A stretch of DNA of 64,000 nucleotides, taken from assembly GCA_037974665.1 (NCBI GenBank), contig CM075770.1, positions 19,731,501-19,795,500 of the forward strand. The letters are read 5' to 3'. The notes beneath the pieces are model-generated. The model had not been told where the DNA came from and ran no database searches. It saw only the letters and a program-made list of their open reading frames with translations. This DNA is from Ehretia macrophylla. Its lineage: Eukaryota > Streptophyta > Magnoliopsida > Boraginales > Ehretiaceae. A program made the translations under genes and the position numbers. This document shows positions 12,653 through 23,909 of this stretch, one piece after another; within the stretch, counting starts at the first letter, position 1, and every line of letters begins with the position of its first letter.

Positions 12653-12983
12653 AAGAATATTCTACCGGAATAAGTCATAATGTCACAAATGAGCCGTAAG
12701 ACGACAATGTCCCTACAGATCACTTAGTGGGCCATTGGTCACTTCCCCTAGCAACGTTGCTACAAAAATCACATAACAATAACAGATAATATAATATGAA
12801 GAGCAATTAAAAACACATTTGTCTTAAAATATAATCCATTTCATTTCATCCAAGTATTTAATTATCTTCGACCAAAAAAAAAATATATATATTTAATTAT
12901 CCATCATCATCCCTCCGAGCTGTAATAAAACCCCAAAAGCAAAACAAAGGCCTGTTGGATTTAAGAAAAATAAAAAGAAGAAA

Positions 12984-15900
12984 ATGGTTTCTTTCAAGGA
13001 CAAGTTGATTTCGTTCTTCAACAATAGATGGCTAGTGTTTGTGGCTGCAATGTGGATACAATCATGTGCTGGTATTGGATATCTATTTGGGAGCATATCA
13101 CCTGTGATAAAGAGCTCATTGAATTACAATCAGAAGCAGTTGTCTAGGCTTGGTGTGGCTAAGGACCTTGGTGATAGTGTTGGATTCTTGGCTGGAAGTT
13201 TATGTGAGGTTTTGCCTTTATGGGGTGGTCTTCTTGTTGGTGCTATCCAAAACTTCATTGGTTATGGTTGGGTTTGGCTTGTCGTCACCGGTCGAGCTCC
13301 TACTTTGCCATTGTGGGCCGTTAGTATTCACTCTATCAACTCATATTATTATGCTCAAATTTGAAAAGCTTTGGAAAGTCTTAAAAGAAGGGTCTTTTTG
13401 GTTTTCTTTTGTCAGTGTTCTTTTGATTCATTTTGCAGTATTGGCTTTCTTTGGATCAAGATGAGCTTGCTAGATGAGTTGCTTTTTTTGATTAGTCTTC
13501 ATCAATCGATCAACTTATATATTCTTGCTAAAGTTTTCAGATTTGTTGATGATGATTTGAAAAGCTTTTGAATTTCTTAAAATTGGTTATTTATTTTTCT
13601 TTGTTCGTGGCCTCTTGCTTCATTTTTCAGTATTAGCTTCTTTGGATCAAGATGAGCTTGCTAGAATAGTTTCTTTTTTTTTGCTTAATCTGCAACTTTT
13701 TCTGTGAGTTTGTTTTGAGCTATATTTTTAATCGAATAGAATTCAACTCTTGCCTCTTTAGCGGAGCTAAGATGATTGGTAAACTCAATGATATATTCAA
13801 TACAGATTTCAATAATCATCTCTAGTGTCTTTAGCTCGTATGTTGACTTTTTTGTTGGCAAATTTCTCAACTCTCGAGTTATCAGTTCATTTTTCTTGTT
13901 CTTTTATCAGTTTGATTGGAATGATGGATCTACTACTTAGTTCTTCGTCCAAGGAAACATAACTTGAATTTCGCATATATGCATCTTCTGAAACAGAAGC
14001 TTCTCTCTTTTTTTTTTTCCCTTGATGGGAAGAAGATCTATTACTAAAATAAATTCCAGTACCAGGCCTTAATTTCATGGACTGACACATTCATATTGGA
14101 ACTGGAAACTGTCCTCATTCGCTATTGACTTTGCATATTATTAATAATAGTGCTATCTTCAAATATAGAACCATGACATTTTGAATTTGTTTGCTTTCCA
14201 TGATCTTAGCACTGGTTACATCTAGGCATGCAGTATAGGTCCTTCTTTTGTTTTACCTTGAATACACCAGAGTTAGCATTTTATAGTGAATATGAGAAAA
14301 CTGGGAAAACATGGTTTCTATTTGAAAATGGCCTCTTTTCCAGTATGGAGATAATTGCCTATATTTGACATTTTGGAGCATTTGAGACAACAAAACTCTT
14401 CGATTCTAATTAATTCATGGCCTTGACATGGTTTAATTGCTATTGTACAGATGTGCGTTCTTATTTTTGTGGGGACAAATGGGGAGACTTACTTCAATAC
14501 AGCAGCACTGGTCTCGTGTGTACAAAACTTTCCCAAAAGTCGTGGTCCTGTAGTAGGGATACTGAAGGGATTTGCTGGGTTGGGTGGTGCAATTCTGACT
14601 CAGGTATATGCTGTGATGCATTCCCCGGGTAATGCTTCACTTATATTTATGGTTGCAGTTGGGCCATCAATGGTGGTTATTGCCCTTATGTTCCTCATCA
14701 GACCTGTTGGTGGTCACAGACAAGTCCGACCATCTGATGGGTTAAGTTTTTCATTTATCTATAGTATATGCCTTCTTCTGGCTGCTTATTTGATGGGGGT
14801 TATGATTGTTGAAGATCTAGTTCAATTGAGCCAGACAGTTGTCACAATCTTTACGATAATTTTACTTATTCTCCTAATCGTTCCAATTGTGATCCCTGTC
14901 TTGCTAAGTTTCTTTCAAGAGCCGTTGACACCAGCAGAAGAGGCACTTCTACCTTCACCACAGAAACAAGAGCCTTCCAGGTCTGGAAATGATTCTCAAG
15001 AAGTTATCTTTAGTGAGCTGGAGGATGAAAAGCCTATGGAAGTTGATTCCCTTCCGGTTTCAGAGAGGCAAAAACGAATTGCACGATTGCAATCAAGAAT
15101 AGCCCAAGCTGCAGCAGAAGGAGCAGTAAGAGTGAAGAGAAGAAGGGGTCCTCATAGAGGGGAGGAATTCACGTTGATGCAGGCCTTAATAAAGGCAGAT
15201 TTTTGGCTTATCTTTTTCTCGCTTCTGTTAGGTTCTGGGTCCGGTTTGACTGTGATAGACAATTTGGGACAGATGAGCCAGTCATTAGGATATGATAACA
15301 CACATGTATTTGTGTCCGTGATTAGCATTTGGAATTTCTTAGGCCGTGTAGGTGGTGGTTTCTTCTCGGAGAAAGTTGTCAGGTAGAGATTATACCATGT
15401 TCTTCCACTGTGTTAATTTTTGTGCTAATCTTCATTTTGGCTGCTGCTTGTTTATATAACCTTGTCTTATTGCTTAACAGGGATTATGCTTATCCAAGGC
15501 CCATCACAATGGCTGTTGCCCAAGTCATAACAGCAATAGGACATTTATTCTTTGCAATGGCTTGGCCTGGGGCAATGTACATTGGAACTCTTCTTGTTGG
15601 TCTTGGCTATGGAGCTCATTGGGCAATCGTGCCAGCAACTGCATCAGAGTTGTTCGGCTTAAAAAAATTTGGTGCTTTGTACAATTTTCTTACTCTAGCA
15701 AACCCTGCAGGTTCTTTAGTATTCTCAAGTGTCATTGCTAGCAGTATTTATGACAGAGAGGCAGAAAAGCAAGCTCAAGGGAACCACCAAAATTCACAAA
15801 TATTAGGATCGATCCTGTCAAGTGCCCTCTCTCTAGATGACCCTCTGAAGTGTGTAGGTGCTGTGTGCTACTCCTTGACGTGCTTTATTTTGTGCGGACT

Positions 15901-15988
15901 TTGTATTGTTGCAGTTGGTTTGAGCATGATTCTTGTCCATCGGACTAAGCCTGTTTATGCTCACCTGTATGGAAAATCACATACTTGA
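12984..15988 (+). CDS. Nodulin-like major facilitator transporter (NFD4-like)
   Basis: Three exons, 12984-13319, 14451-15382 and 15481-15988, total 591 residues. Junctions are GCC|gttagt to acag|ATG (phase 0) and AG|gtagag to cag|G. The N-terminal half is a nodulin-like domain (NNRWLVFVAAMWIQSCAGIG; GRAPTLPLWAMCVLIFVG; NGETYFNTAALVS; FPKSRGPVVGILKG). A hydrophilic central loop follows, with acidic and arginine-rich parts (SELEDEKPMEVD, VKRRRGPHRGEEF). The second half continues with FWLIFFSLLLGSGSGLTV, PATASELFGLKKFGALYNF and the C-terminal HLYGKSHT. About twelve membrane segments are expected. It closely matches the Arabidopsis At2g16660/At4g34950 type; the substrate is not known. Frames inside intron 1 (13,150-13,571) are noise. 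The promoter carries a foldback element. Confidence 0.93.
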
Positions 15989-17220
15989 GTCTTGGATGGA
16001 TAAGTAAAGTGGGCTATCTTGGGTAAGTCCAGCTGATATAATATACTCTGCACAAGTTTGTGAAGAACCTCTCCTCAGCAAAAGTTGTGCTCCTAGAATC
16101 ATTCCAGAGAGATGATATTGTATGCTTGATTCGGAACATGTCTGGATGGGTGAGATAAAGCTATAATTTAGATGTTACAACATTTTGCTGTTGAGAGCTA
16201 TATATTGTGATAGACTAAGATGGAAATTCTTTTTTTTTTCTATAAGTGTTGAACGCTATATATTTCTCCTATAACATTTGATCTATCAAAGTCAATTTAG
16301 TAATTGACCATATTGTGCTTGTTCTTGTTAAAATATCCTTCTTCGTGTATTGAATGCTGTTTTTCTTTGTTTTAACGCTTATATTTGATCAACGTAAGTC
16401 GGTGATTAGCTTATATTTTGCCATCAGAATCAGTTAAGAGTATTTTGTAATATGGTTAAGTAATTGTATTATACTCCCCTCCTTCCCTTACTAGTTTCTT
16501 TCAGATTATGCTACTCTGATCCACTGAAACTCACATTCTTGCAGAAAATATAAGCACATTGATCATTTCGGCCTTGTAAAATTTAACATATGTTATTCTG
16601 GAGCATTCAAAAATATATAAAAGAAATGAACTTACAAATTTTATTTGGTTACTTATCCATGGATCATCTTTACCAGGAACTCTTCATGATTATGCCCAAC
16701 CATCAATTAGCAAAACAAATACAGCCTTGCTATTAAACCTATTTCTGGAATTTTCAAAATTCGTCTTGCTTCTGGAGCTGTAATTTTCTAATGGAGGGCT
16801 ATACTTGTATCACAGAGATTACAGAGGATCTCCATCAAACCATGTTGTATGTCACCAATCTTATGGCGTTATTCATTTTTCATCTACTATACGATAAATA
16901 CTACATTATTTATTTTTATTTCAAACAAATCGGTCTCATTATACGTGACACTTGTCATGTAAATACTAATTAACAGTTAAAAATTAGATAATATATGACA
17001 TTAGTGATCTTCATGAATAATGATGTGTCTATATTTGACATTTTGAACATCACGAATGGAAAAAAAAATTATTTTTTTAATTTAAAAAAAGTTTAAAGTG
17101 TTACAATATATATTAAACGATATTATTTGTAAAAATTGATCTCGCAACTCTCACAATTACAATAAACATACCACTAGATCAAAGTAATGGTAATGGAAAA
17201 AAATATTTAATATCAAAAGG
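15989..17220. other. Intergenic, transporter 3' end to zinc-finger gene
   Basis: 3' UTR of the transporter followed by AT-rich DNA. The part around 17100-17185 resembles a decayed tRNA-derived SINE on the minus strand (TTTGATCTAGTGGTATG then GAGAGTTGCGAGATC), but support is weak. The frame at 16791-16973 has no recognisable features. Confidence 0.4.
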
Positions 17221-17296
17221 TGACAAATATTTGTCAAATGGGAAAAAATATTTAATATCATCACGTGACATAATGTCACACGTGACTGTCACGTGA
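17221..17296. promoter_or_regulatory. Three G-boxes and palindrome before zinc-finger gene
   Basis: CACGTG occurs three times within 34 bases (17262-17267, 17279-17284, 17290-17295), each followed by A. The outer two form an inverted pair, ATCACGTGAC and GTCACGTGAT. Just upstream is the perfect 16-base palindrome TGACAAATATTTGTCA (17221-17236). A repeated AAAAAATATTTAATATCA unit flanks it. G-boxes bind plant bZIP and bHLH factors. They lie about 200 bases before the ATG, so a promoter role is plausible but inferred; they may instead be part of a small foldback element. Confidence 0.5.
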
Positions 17297-17493
17297 TGTA
17301 ATCGGATACCACGACCTTCAAGATCATTCTCAGCCTTGACGTGAGAGGGCTCCTATCTGGATCGTGGTCCAACATCAAGATTTGGGTAGCATCATAGGCC
17401 GGCCTAGTTCAAACCGTGAAGAAGTTTTAGCCATCAATTTACACTTCTAATCCTACTCAAACGCTTTCAAGTTTAAATTTGAGAAAAGTAGAT

Positions 17494-19527
17494 ATGGGGA
17501 TGGAGGTAGAGAAAAGCGTAGAAGCAGAGACAGTGAATGGGTTTCCATATTGGACTGCGTTACGACGACGTTTAGCTCCGGACGCTTCATTCTTCGCTGC
17601 TGGCAACGTTGAAAGAGAACTTCTCGCCAAACAGGTGCTTAATGCTTTTCTTTTTTTCTTTTTAATTTTCGGAGGTGCTTAATGCTTATAGTTGTATTAC
17701 ATTTTCGTAAATTCTACCCACAAACTGAAAATGAACTTTTGACCCAAAAGAAGAAAAAAAAAAAACTGAAAAAGAACATTTGTAATATCTGGCCTGCATT
17801 TTGTTATTATTATTATTATTATTATTTTTGAATTGGATCAATATGAGGTGTTTTTTATTAAATTAATCGAAAGAAAGAAAAACGTGTGAATTGTTGGTGT
17901 GTGAGCTGAAGATTACTTGTCCAGGGTATAAAGATATGTACAGTAAACCCAAAGTGGTCCGAGGAAAGGACTGGCGCATAGCGGGAGATACGTGCAGACT
18001 GCCCTTTATCATTCCCTTAACGCAGTTTTTATGGCTGGGCTACTGTTGATTAGGTCACTTTTGGGTTGATTAGTAATAAACTAGACTTTTGCTTCCTATT
18101 CTGATAGGTTATAAGGAAGAGATAATTTGGACCAAATTCTGTTAGTTTATAAGGAAGAGATAATTTCACTGAGCTGGATTCAGTTTAATTAAGAAATCGA
18201 TTACCGTTATTGGTTTTCTTTTTTCCATTAAATAGAATGCGTTGTTGTTTGTTGAGTGGAACTCTATATGCTTTCCATTTGCTCAATGATCTCTCCCTCC
18301 CTGAGAGTTGATTTATCTTTCACCATTTCAGTGCTACATTACGGGCAAATTTAATGATCTTATGGTTTTTGTTCTCCAGATTGCTTTGGACTTGACTGAA
18401 GAAGAGAAGCAGCGAGTAGTAGAATTCGAAGATGATGTGAGCAGGTATAAATTGTTAGCTTGATCGCCTTCTTCTACCATGCTATTATCCTTTAGATCCT
18501 CATCTTCTCTCTTAGTAATAATGGTTAACATAGGAATGAACTATTACCTTTTCGAATATAAACAAGTCATAGTTAGGTGCTTACTTCATAAAACCTATTC
18601 TGTAACAGTAGTGTGTTTTGTCCAATCGTCGGTTGTGGTGCACGGTTGAGATCTTTGGAGGACTTTGAAGATCACTACAATGCACGGCATACAGCAGCTT
18701 GCTCAGTCTGCTCCAGAGTTTATCCTACTTCACGCCTGCTCAGCATACATGTGTCTGAGGCTCATGATTCTTTCTTTCAGGCAAAAGTTGCTCGAGGTTT
18801 TGCTATGGTAATATTCTATTTCTTAATAATATTAAATCATGGGCAGACTCATCGATTTTTTTTGGAGTCTGTTTGAATCTAGTAATTTATACTTTTGTCT
18901 GTGCAATGGTGCATTTGTTTGTTAAAGATCACTGGGATACATTTCTGTGTTAACTCTGCTGTTGTGATTATAAACTATAGTGAAAGTTGATAATGCAGCT
19001 ACTTGTGCATGCATGCGTTCACCAATGCTTTATTTTTGTTGAGGATAATCCAATATTCATTCATATAAGAAGGGGCTTATTTCTTTAGGGTGGTGTTATT
19101 TATTTGGTGTATGTCTTGAATATGAAGATATCTAAAAAGTAACTTATGTGTGTTATAGTACGAATGCCTTGTTGAAGGCTGCGGTCTTAAACTGAAGAGC
19201 TACAAAAGTCGGCAACAGCATCTGATTGACAAACACAAATTCCCTGCATCATTTGAGTTTTTCAAGAAGGCCCATCCTTCGAAGAAACAAAGGCGGAAGT
19301 CCCATCGAAAACAAGCAGCATGCAAGTTAGAAGAAAACTCAAGTGCAATGCAAGTAGAGGAAGAAACTATGAATGACCTTGTTTCTGCAGTTTCAAAACT
19401 GAGTACTTCGGAATCTCCATCAGCTATCAGCTTTGGTCGTCACCGCAATCGTGGTTTTACTTTTGTTCCTCGAGCTGTTCAGCGAGAGAAAAGGCCAGAT
19501 TCCTCACAAGCTGGGGCAAAGAGATAG
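17494..19527 (+). CDS. ZNF511-like C2H2 zinc-finger protein
   Basis: Four exons, 17494-17634, 18380-18444, 18612-18807 and 19159-19527, give 256 residues. Three C2H2 fingers are visible: C72-C77-H90-H95, C99-C102-H115-H120, and C137-C142-H155-H160. The spacing and the blocks CPIVGCGARL and YECLVEGCGLKLKSY match the ZNF511 family, conserved in plants and animals; molecular function is poorly known, probably nuclear. The tail is basic (KKQRRKSHRKQ) with a conserved end (ISFGRHRNRGFTFVPRA). Start: the first in-frame ATG is 17494, with a second at 17500. Exon 3 has a tandem acceptor (CAG then TAG, 18606-18611), so one serine may be optional. A partial copy of exon 3 lies at 23787. Confidence 0.9.
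18083..18165. repeat. Tandem duplication in zinc-finger intron 1
   Basis: Two copies of a unit of about 38 bases containing TATAAGGAAGAGATAATTT, separated by a diverged segment. No function evident. Confidence 0.65.
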
Positions 19528-20400
19528 CTAGGACGTTATCAAGAGAATGTTATATCTCTATTATGTGGAGGTTCCCTTGCTTTCTATTTCACAAAGTTGT
19601 AAACTGAGGTTTGAAGCTGTTCATGGTCTAAGCGCCCAAATATAAGTTTGTTGGATGCGAGCGCGGGGCGGCTTTAATGTATAATGTTTGTAGCAAGGGT
19701 GTTCTGAGTGTTGCATACAGTTACTCAGAGTGGAACAGAGACGACTGGAAAGACCTTGTTAAGAATTTTTCCATCAATTCTCAATGTCAAAATTTAACAT
19801 GCTTCTATGAACTCTTTGCTTCTTGCAATGTGATCATGGTCAAATATTACTTTTTAACCTAATACTAATTAATAACAGGGCTACTTATACCACTTTTTGG
19901 CCCAGCAATGAAAAAGAACTGAACTTTCTTTTCCTATTAACAGCAAGTACCAAGGGAACAATAGGAATATATTACCATTGTTTTCCGCGGTTTAGTATTT
20001 ATTCTCCTTCCAGCTCGGTAGCACGTTTTTTGTGGGTATAACTTCTCGAAATGTTTCGTCGATTACTACACCACCCCTCTGCCGTTATAAGCACATAGAT
20101 AAACATTCAAACTTCAAACTATAGCGGCATCTGGTATCGCATTTGATCCAGCAAGAGATTTCGCAAGGGACAGTAAAGAGAGATGAGAATAAGAAATCTT
20201 GTGTACGGTAAAAAAAAAAAAAAACTTGAGATGGGGTGAGTCTTTAAGCATCAAGGTAACATGAATTTAGTATTACAATGGAAAATTAGGAACAGCTAGT
20301 AAGACTTGAAGCAAATTCATATCTACGTGGTCCGTTCATGGTTGAAGCAATGCATTATAGAATACAATGAAAAATGCAAAATTAGCCACCGCTTTCAAGA
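19528..20400. other. ZNF511 3' UTR and flank
   Basis: 3' UTR of the zinc-finger gene and, from about 20030, sequence homologous to the 3' flank of bL27 (TCGCAAGGGACAGTAAA and CTACGTGG blocks recur near 24250-24420). No gene seen. Confidence 0.5.
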
Positions 20401-20471
20401 TCAGCAGAGTGGATTCTAGTCTCGGGTTTCATCAGCTGAAGCAAGCACCAATTGCGGCTGAAGATACTTGC
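20401..20471 (-). pseudogene. bL27 last-exon remnant
   Basis: Minus-strand translation reads [15 protein letters not shown], a stop (TAG), NPLC and a stop, compared with [20 protein letters not shown] at the end of the intact plastid bL27 gene (24494-24673). Only the last exon's end and 3' flank are present, so this is a dead duplicate created with the segmental duplication. Confidence 0.8.
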
Positions 20472-21338
20472 AGAAGACCATTGTCCCAGTTATGATTTTC
20501 TATTTTTTCTTTCCTCTTCTTTCTCTGCAGAACCTGTATGCAAGCATTTACTTCGTAAAGGTCTAATAATACTAAATCCCTACTTGAGCTGAAATTTTTG
20601 GTCACAAGTAGGTCCAGTCACTTCAAATGTGTGTCATGTCCTCTTGGCATTTGGTGACTGAATAGAATACCCAACCGCATAAGCTAAGAGACAGAATATT
20701 TTATTTGGGGGGAGGCAATAATCAATAGAAATCCTTATGCGGAAAGCAAATTAAGAGTATCAAACAGATAGTACCATCGAGTGTCAACGTGATGAGATTT
20801 GTACTTGTTAACCCCTGGAGCGATAGGCCGACAAGAATGTAATTTCACATCTGCGAGTGTCGCAAGTTTTAACCTTCCCAGCAGATTGATTTACTGTGTA
20901 AATATTCCACAATCATATCAAACCCCTGCACTCATAGGTTAACTTTTTAAATATCAGCTGAACAGTACACGATAAGCATATGATTTATGACAAACTGAGT
21001 GTCAATAAGAATGTTAACACCAAGAAGGTACTATGTGATGACAATTTGCATTGGTAAGCAATTCAGCATTTTACAAGGTTAGCTTCAGTTTTACCTGCAG
21101 ATAGTTTTGGTTTTTGGTCAGAAGAAAGCTCTAGGCTCCAGGCACCGAGCACCAGAAAAAAATTCAAGTTCCAATCCACCAAAAAAGGAATTTAAACTTC
21201 AATGTTGCCCAAATCGAATTGAAACTCTGAGGCAAGCCTTTTTTTGCTCTTAATGAGCTCTTCAAAAAGACTCTGCTCATATCAAGCACAGGAATAAACA
21301 GAGCCTCCGCAGAACATGAAATACTTTTGCTGCAAATA
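20472..21338. other. PPR gene 3' flank
   Basis: Sequence downstream of the PPR stop codon, probably holding its 3' UTR. The 21164-21370 minus-strand frame overlaps the PPR end in another frame and is a shadow. Nothing else recognised. Confidence 0.45.
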
Positions 21339-23786
21339 TCACCAGTAATCGCCACAAGAGCAAGTTCCATTTTTGAAGTGATGGAACCTATTAATGTCTC
21401 TGACGATAATTTCTCGCTCTACAATATTTGATATAAACTTAATTGCAGCATGGCAGTCCACACATATCCTAAGATTTTTAATGATACGAATGGGGCTTCC
21501 AGATGGCGTTCTGACAAGGGCAAAAGCTAAAGCCAATCTTTCACTGTGTACCCACAAGAGTCGAGCCTTCTCATCATCCTCTACATCAAGTAGAATAACA
21601 TCATGGTTAGGAATATAACCAGCTGCTTTGCTTTTCATGTTCAACCACTCTAGCATACAATTAATCAGTTTTAGGTCTGGGTGTGAACTATCTCCGACAG
21701 TGAAATAGTGAACCAAGCCCTGGTTCTCAATCCAACTAAGTCCGGGTTCTTTTTTAACCCGTTTCTTCTTCATCCTTTTCCTAACAGAAGCAACATTATC
21801 CCACCTTCTTGCGGAGGCATAGAGGTTTGATAATAGAACATAGGTTGATTCATCTTGGGGTTCCATCTCCAGCACATGCTGAGCAGAGATAATTCCAAGT
21901 TCAACATTTTTGTGGATAACACAAGCACCAAGCAAAGCACGCCATACCATGACACTGGGCTCAAATGGAATTTCCTCTATCAACTTCACTGCTCTGTCTA
22001 GATGGCCTAGTCGTCCTAAAAGTGACACCATACATGTGTAGTGTTCCATGCACGGTTCAATACCATAATCCTTCTGCATCAGAGTAAAATAATCTTGTCC
22101 TTGATCCAGTGATCCTGTATTGCTACATGCCGAAAGCACGCTGACAAAAGTAAGCTGATTGGGTCTGATGTCTGTTCTTTGCATCTTTTCGAAGATCTTC
22201 AGAGCCTCACTACCCAGACCATGCATGGAATATGCTGATATCATTGCATTCCATGAAACTATGTCTTGCTTGCTCGTCTCGAATACTAGGCGAGCATTGC
22301 TAATGCTCCCACACTTAGCATACATATCTATCAAAGCATTCATGACAAAGACATCTTGGTCATAAAGGGTTTTAATGGTTAAAGAATGTATCTGAACTCC
22401 TGGCTCTAGTGCTGCTATACTAGCACAAGCACGCAGGATGCTGGAGTATGTTACCTCAGTTGCTTGCACTTGGTTTTCAAGCATATCTAGAAATATATGC
22501 AATGCCTTCTCCCCATCTCCCGACTGCACATGACCAACAATAATGGTGTTCCATGATACCTCGTTATTATTCTTTGACTCGATAAATAAATTCACAGACT
22601 CCTCCATCTTTCCACATTTAGCATACACACCCATGAGGGCATTTGAAACAAACACATTCAAAACAAGACCAGCCTTCAACACATTGCAATGGATTTGCCT
22701 CCCCAAGTTTAAAGCCCCCATTGTAGCACATGCTTGCAACATACTAGCAAAAGTGAACTGGTTAGGAACGATCAGCACTCTCCTCATTTCACAAAATAAC
22801 TCAATCGCTTCTTCAGCTTGATCACTCTGTGAGTATCGGGCAATCATGAAACTCCAAGGGATAACATCATCTTTAGGAATCTCATCAAAAACCTCTCTAG
22901 CATCTTCAATGTCCCCTGATTTCGTGTACAAATCAAGCAATGCAGTACTCACATAAGGATCCATCTCATAATGAGTCTTTAACACAAACCCATGAACACT
23001 CTTCCCCACATCAACCGCCTCCAATCCAATACACGCCTTGATCACACTTGCGAATGTAAAATTGTTCGGCCTCAACCCCACCATTCTCATCTCATTAAAA
23101 AGTTCAACTGACTCACGGAAACACTGATTTTCAGCATAACAACCCACCATCCCTGTCCAGGAAACCATGTCCTTATCAACTATCCCATCAAAAACTTCCC
23201 TCGCAACATCAACTTCCCCACAAACAGTATAAGCATCAACTAGAGCAGTGCCAACAAATGCATTCCCATCATAACCAAGTTTATAGACACACCCATGAAC
23301 AATCCAACCTAGCTTCGCCCAATCCATACTCACAAGCAACTTCAAAATCGTCGTAAACACGAAATCATTAAGCTCATGACCTTCCCTATGTAATCTAGTA
23401 AACAATTCAATAGCATCAATGAAACATTCAGCCTGCAAACACCCCTGAATTAATGTAACAAAAGACACCATATTTCTCTCACGCATTTCATCAAACAAGT
23501 TAATAGCGTCAGATAAAGAATCACTTTTTACATAAAAATTTAACAAGATATTGTGAGCAAACAAGTCTAAGCATCCACCTTTCTTTAGTATATCGCAATG
23601 AATGGCTTTTCCTTTTCTGGTTTCGTTGCTTTTTATGCAAGTTTGGAGCATACTTGCATAGGTAACTGGGTTGAAGTCTTGTGAAGATGACGACAATGGC
23701 ATTGTTGAGAATAAGCAACATTGTAGATTACGAATCCAAACGTTGGGTTTTGGACGTGTTGTGTTGTGGAATATGTGTCTGATCAT
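21339..23786 (-). CDS. DYW-type pentatricopeptide repeat protein
   Basis: Intronless 815-residue protein. An arginine-rich, serine-rich N-terminus (MIRHIFHNTTRPKPNVWIRN) suggests a mitochondrial or plastid targeting peptide. About a dozen PPR motifs of the PLS type follow, with many repeats holding the dipeptides and AL(I/M)DMYAKCG-like sequences. E/E+ motifs come next (EPSVMVWRALLGACVIHKN; DESTYVLLSNLYA). The C-terminal DYW domain has the cytidine-deaminase zinc site H747-S-E749 and C775-x-x-C778, then HHFKNGTCSCGDYW. Such proteins bind organellar RNA and edit C to U. The target RNA is not predictable here. The start codon abuts a segmental-duplication boundary, and no longer in-frame start exists upstream within recognisable PPR sequence. 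Confidence 0.93.
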   Translation of the reverse strand: MIRHIFHNTTRPKPNVWIRNLQCCLFSTMPLSSSSQDFNPVTYASMLQTCIKSNETRKGKAIHCDILKKGGCLDLFAHNILLNFYVKSDSLSDAINLFDEMRERNMVSFVTLIQGCLQAECFIDAIELFTRLHREGHELNDFVFTTILKLLVSMDWAKLGWIVHGCVYKLGYDGNAFVGTALVDAYTVCGEVDVAREVFDGIVDKDMVSWTGMVGCYAENQCFRESVELFNEMRMVGLRPNNFTFASVIKACIGLEAVDVGKSVHGFVLKTHYEMDPYVSTALLDLYTKSGDIEDAREVFDEIPKDDVIPWSFMIARYSQSDQAEEAIELFCEMRRVLIVPNQFTFASMLQACATMGALNLGRQIHCNVLKAGLVLNVFVSNALMGVYAKCGKMEESVNLFIESKNNNEVSWNTIIVGHVQSGDGEKALHIFLDMLENQVQATEVTYSSILRACASIAALEPGVQIHSLTIKTLYDQDVFVMNALIDMYAKCGSISNARLVFETSKQDIVSWNAMISAYSMHGLGSEALKIFEKMQRTDIRPNQLTFVSVLSACSNTGSLDQGQDYFTLMQKDYGIEPCMEHYTCMVSLLGRLGHLDRAVKLIEEIPFEPSVMVWRALLGACVIHKNVELGIISAQHVLEMEPQDESTYVLLSNLYASARRWDNVASVRKRMKKKRVKKEPGLSWIENQGLVHYFTVGDSSHPDLKLINCMLEWLNMKSKAAGYIPNHDVILLDVEDDEKARLLWVHSERLALAFALVRTPSGSPIRIIKNLRICVDCHAAIKFISNIVEREIIVRDINRFHHFKNGTCSCGDYW

Positions 23787-23909
23787 GCTTGCTCAGTCTG
23801 CTCCAGAGTTTATATCCTACTACTTCAAGCCTGCTAAGCATACATGTGTGAAGTGTCTCAGGTTCATGATTCTTTTTTTCAGGCAAAAGTTGCTCGAGGT
23901 TTTGCCATG
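23787..23909 (+). pseudogene. ZNF511 exon 3 fragment
   Basis: Matches the 3' part of ZNF511 exon 3 from GCTTGCTCAGTCTGCTC to GCCATG, including the AAAGTTGCTCGAGGTTTTGC block. Insertions disturb the frame, and the splice donor G of gtaata is now C (ctaata), so it cannot be a functional exon. It now serves as the DNA directly upstream of the PPR gene. Confidence 0.8.

Larger units (their letters stand above)
18697..20471. repeat. Segmental duplication, left copy (ZNF511 to bL27 tail)
   Basis: This segment runs from the middle of ZNF511 exon 3, through its last exon and 3' flank, to a remnant of the bL27 last exon. It matches 23787-24564, where the central kilobase (about 19030-20025, with the ZNF511 last exon) is missing. 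The left edge GCTTGCTCAGTCTGCTCCAG is identical in both copies. The PPR gene lies between the copies. Confidence 0.8.

Noticed and set aside
13150..13571. Frames in the first transporter intron
   Set aside because: They read through the donor at 13320 and lack any match; the acceptor at 14451 restores the family sequence.
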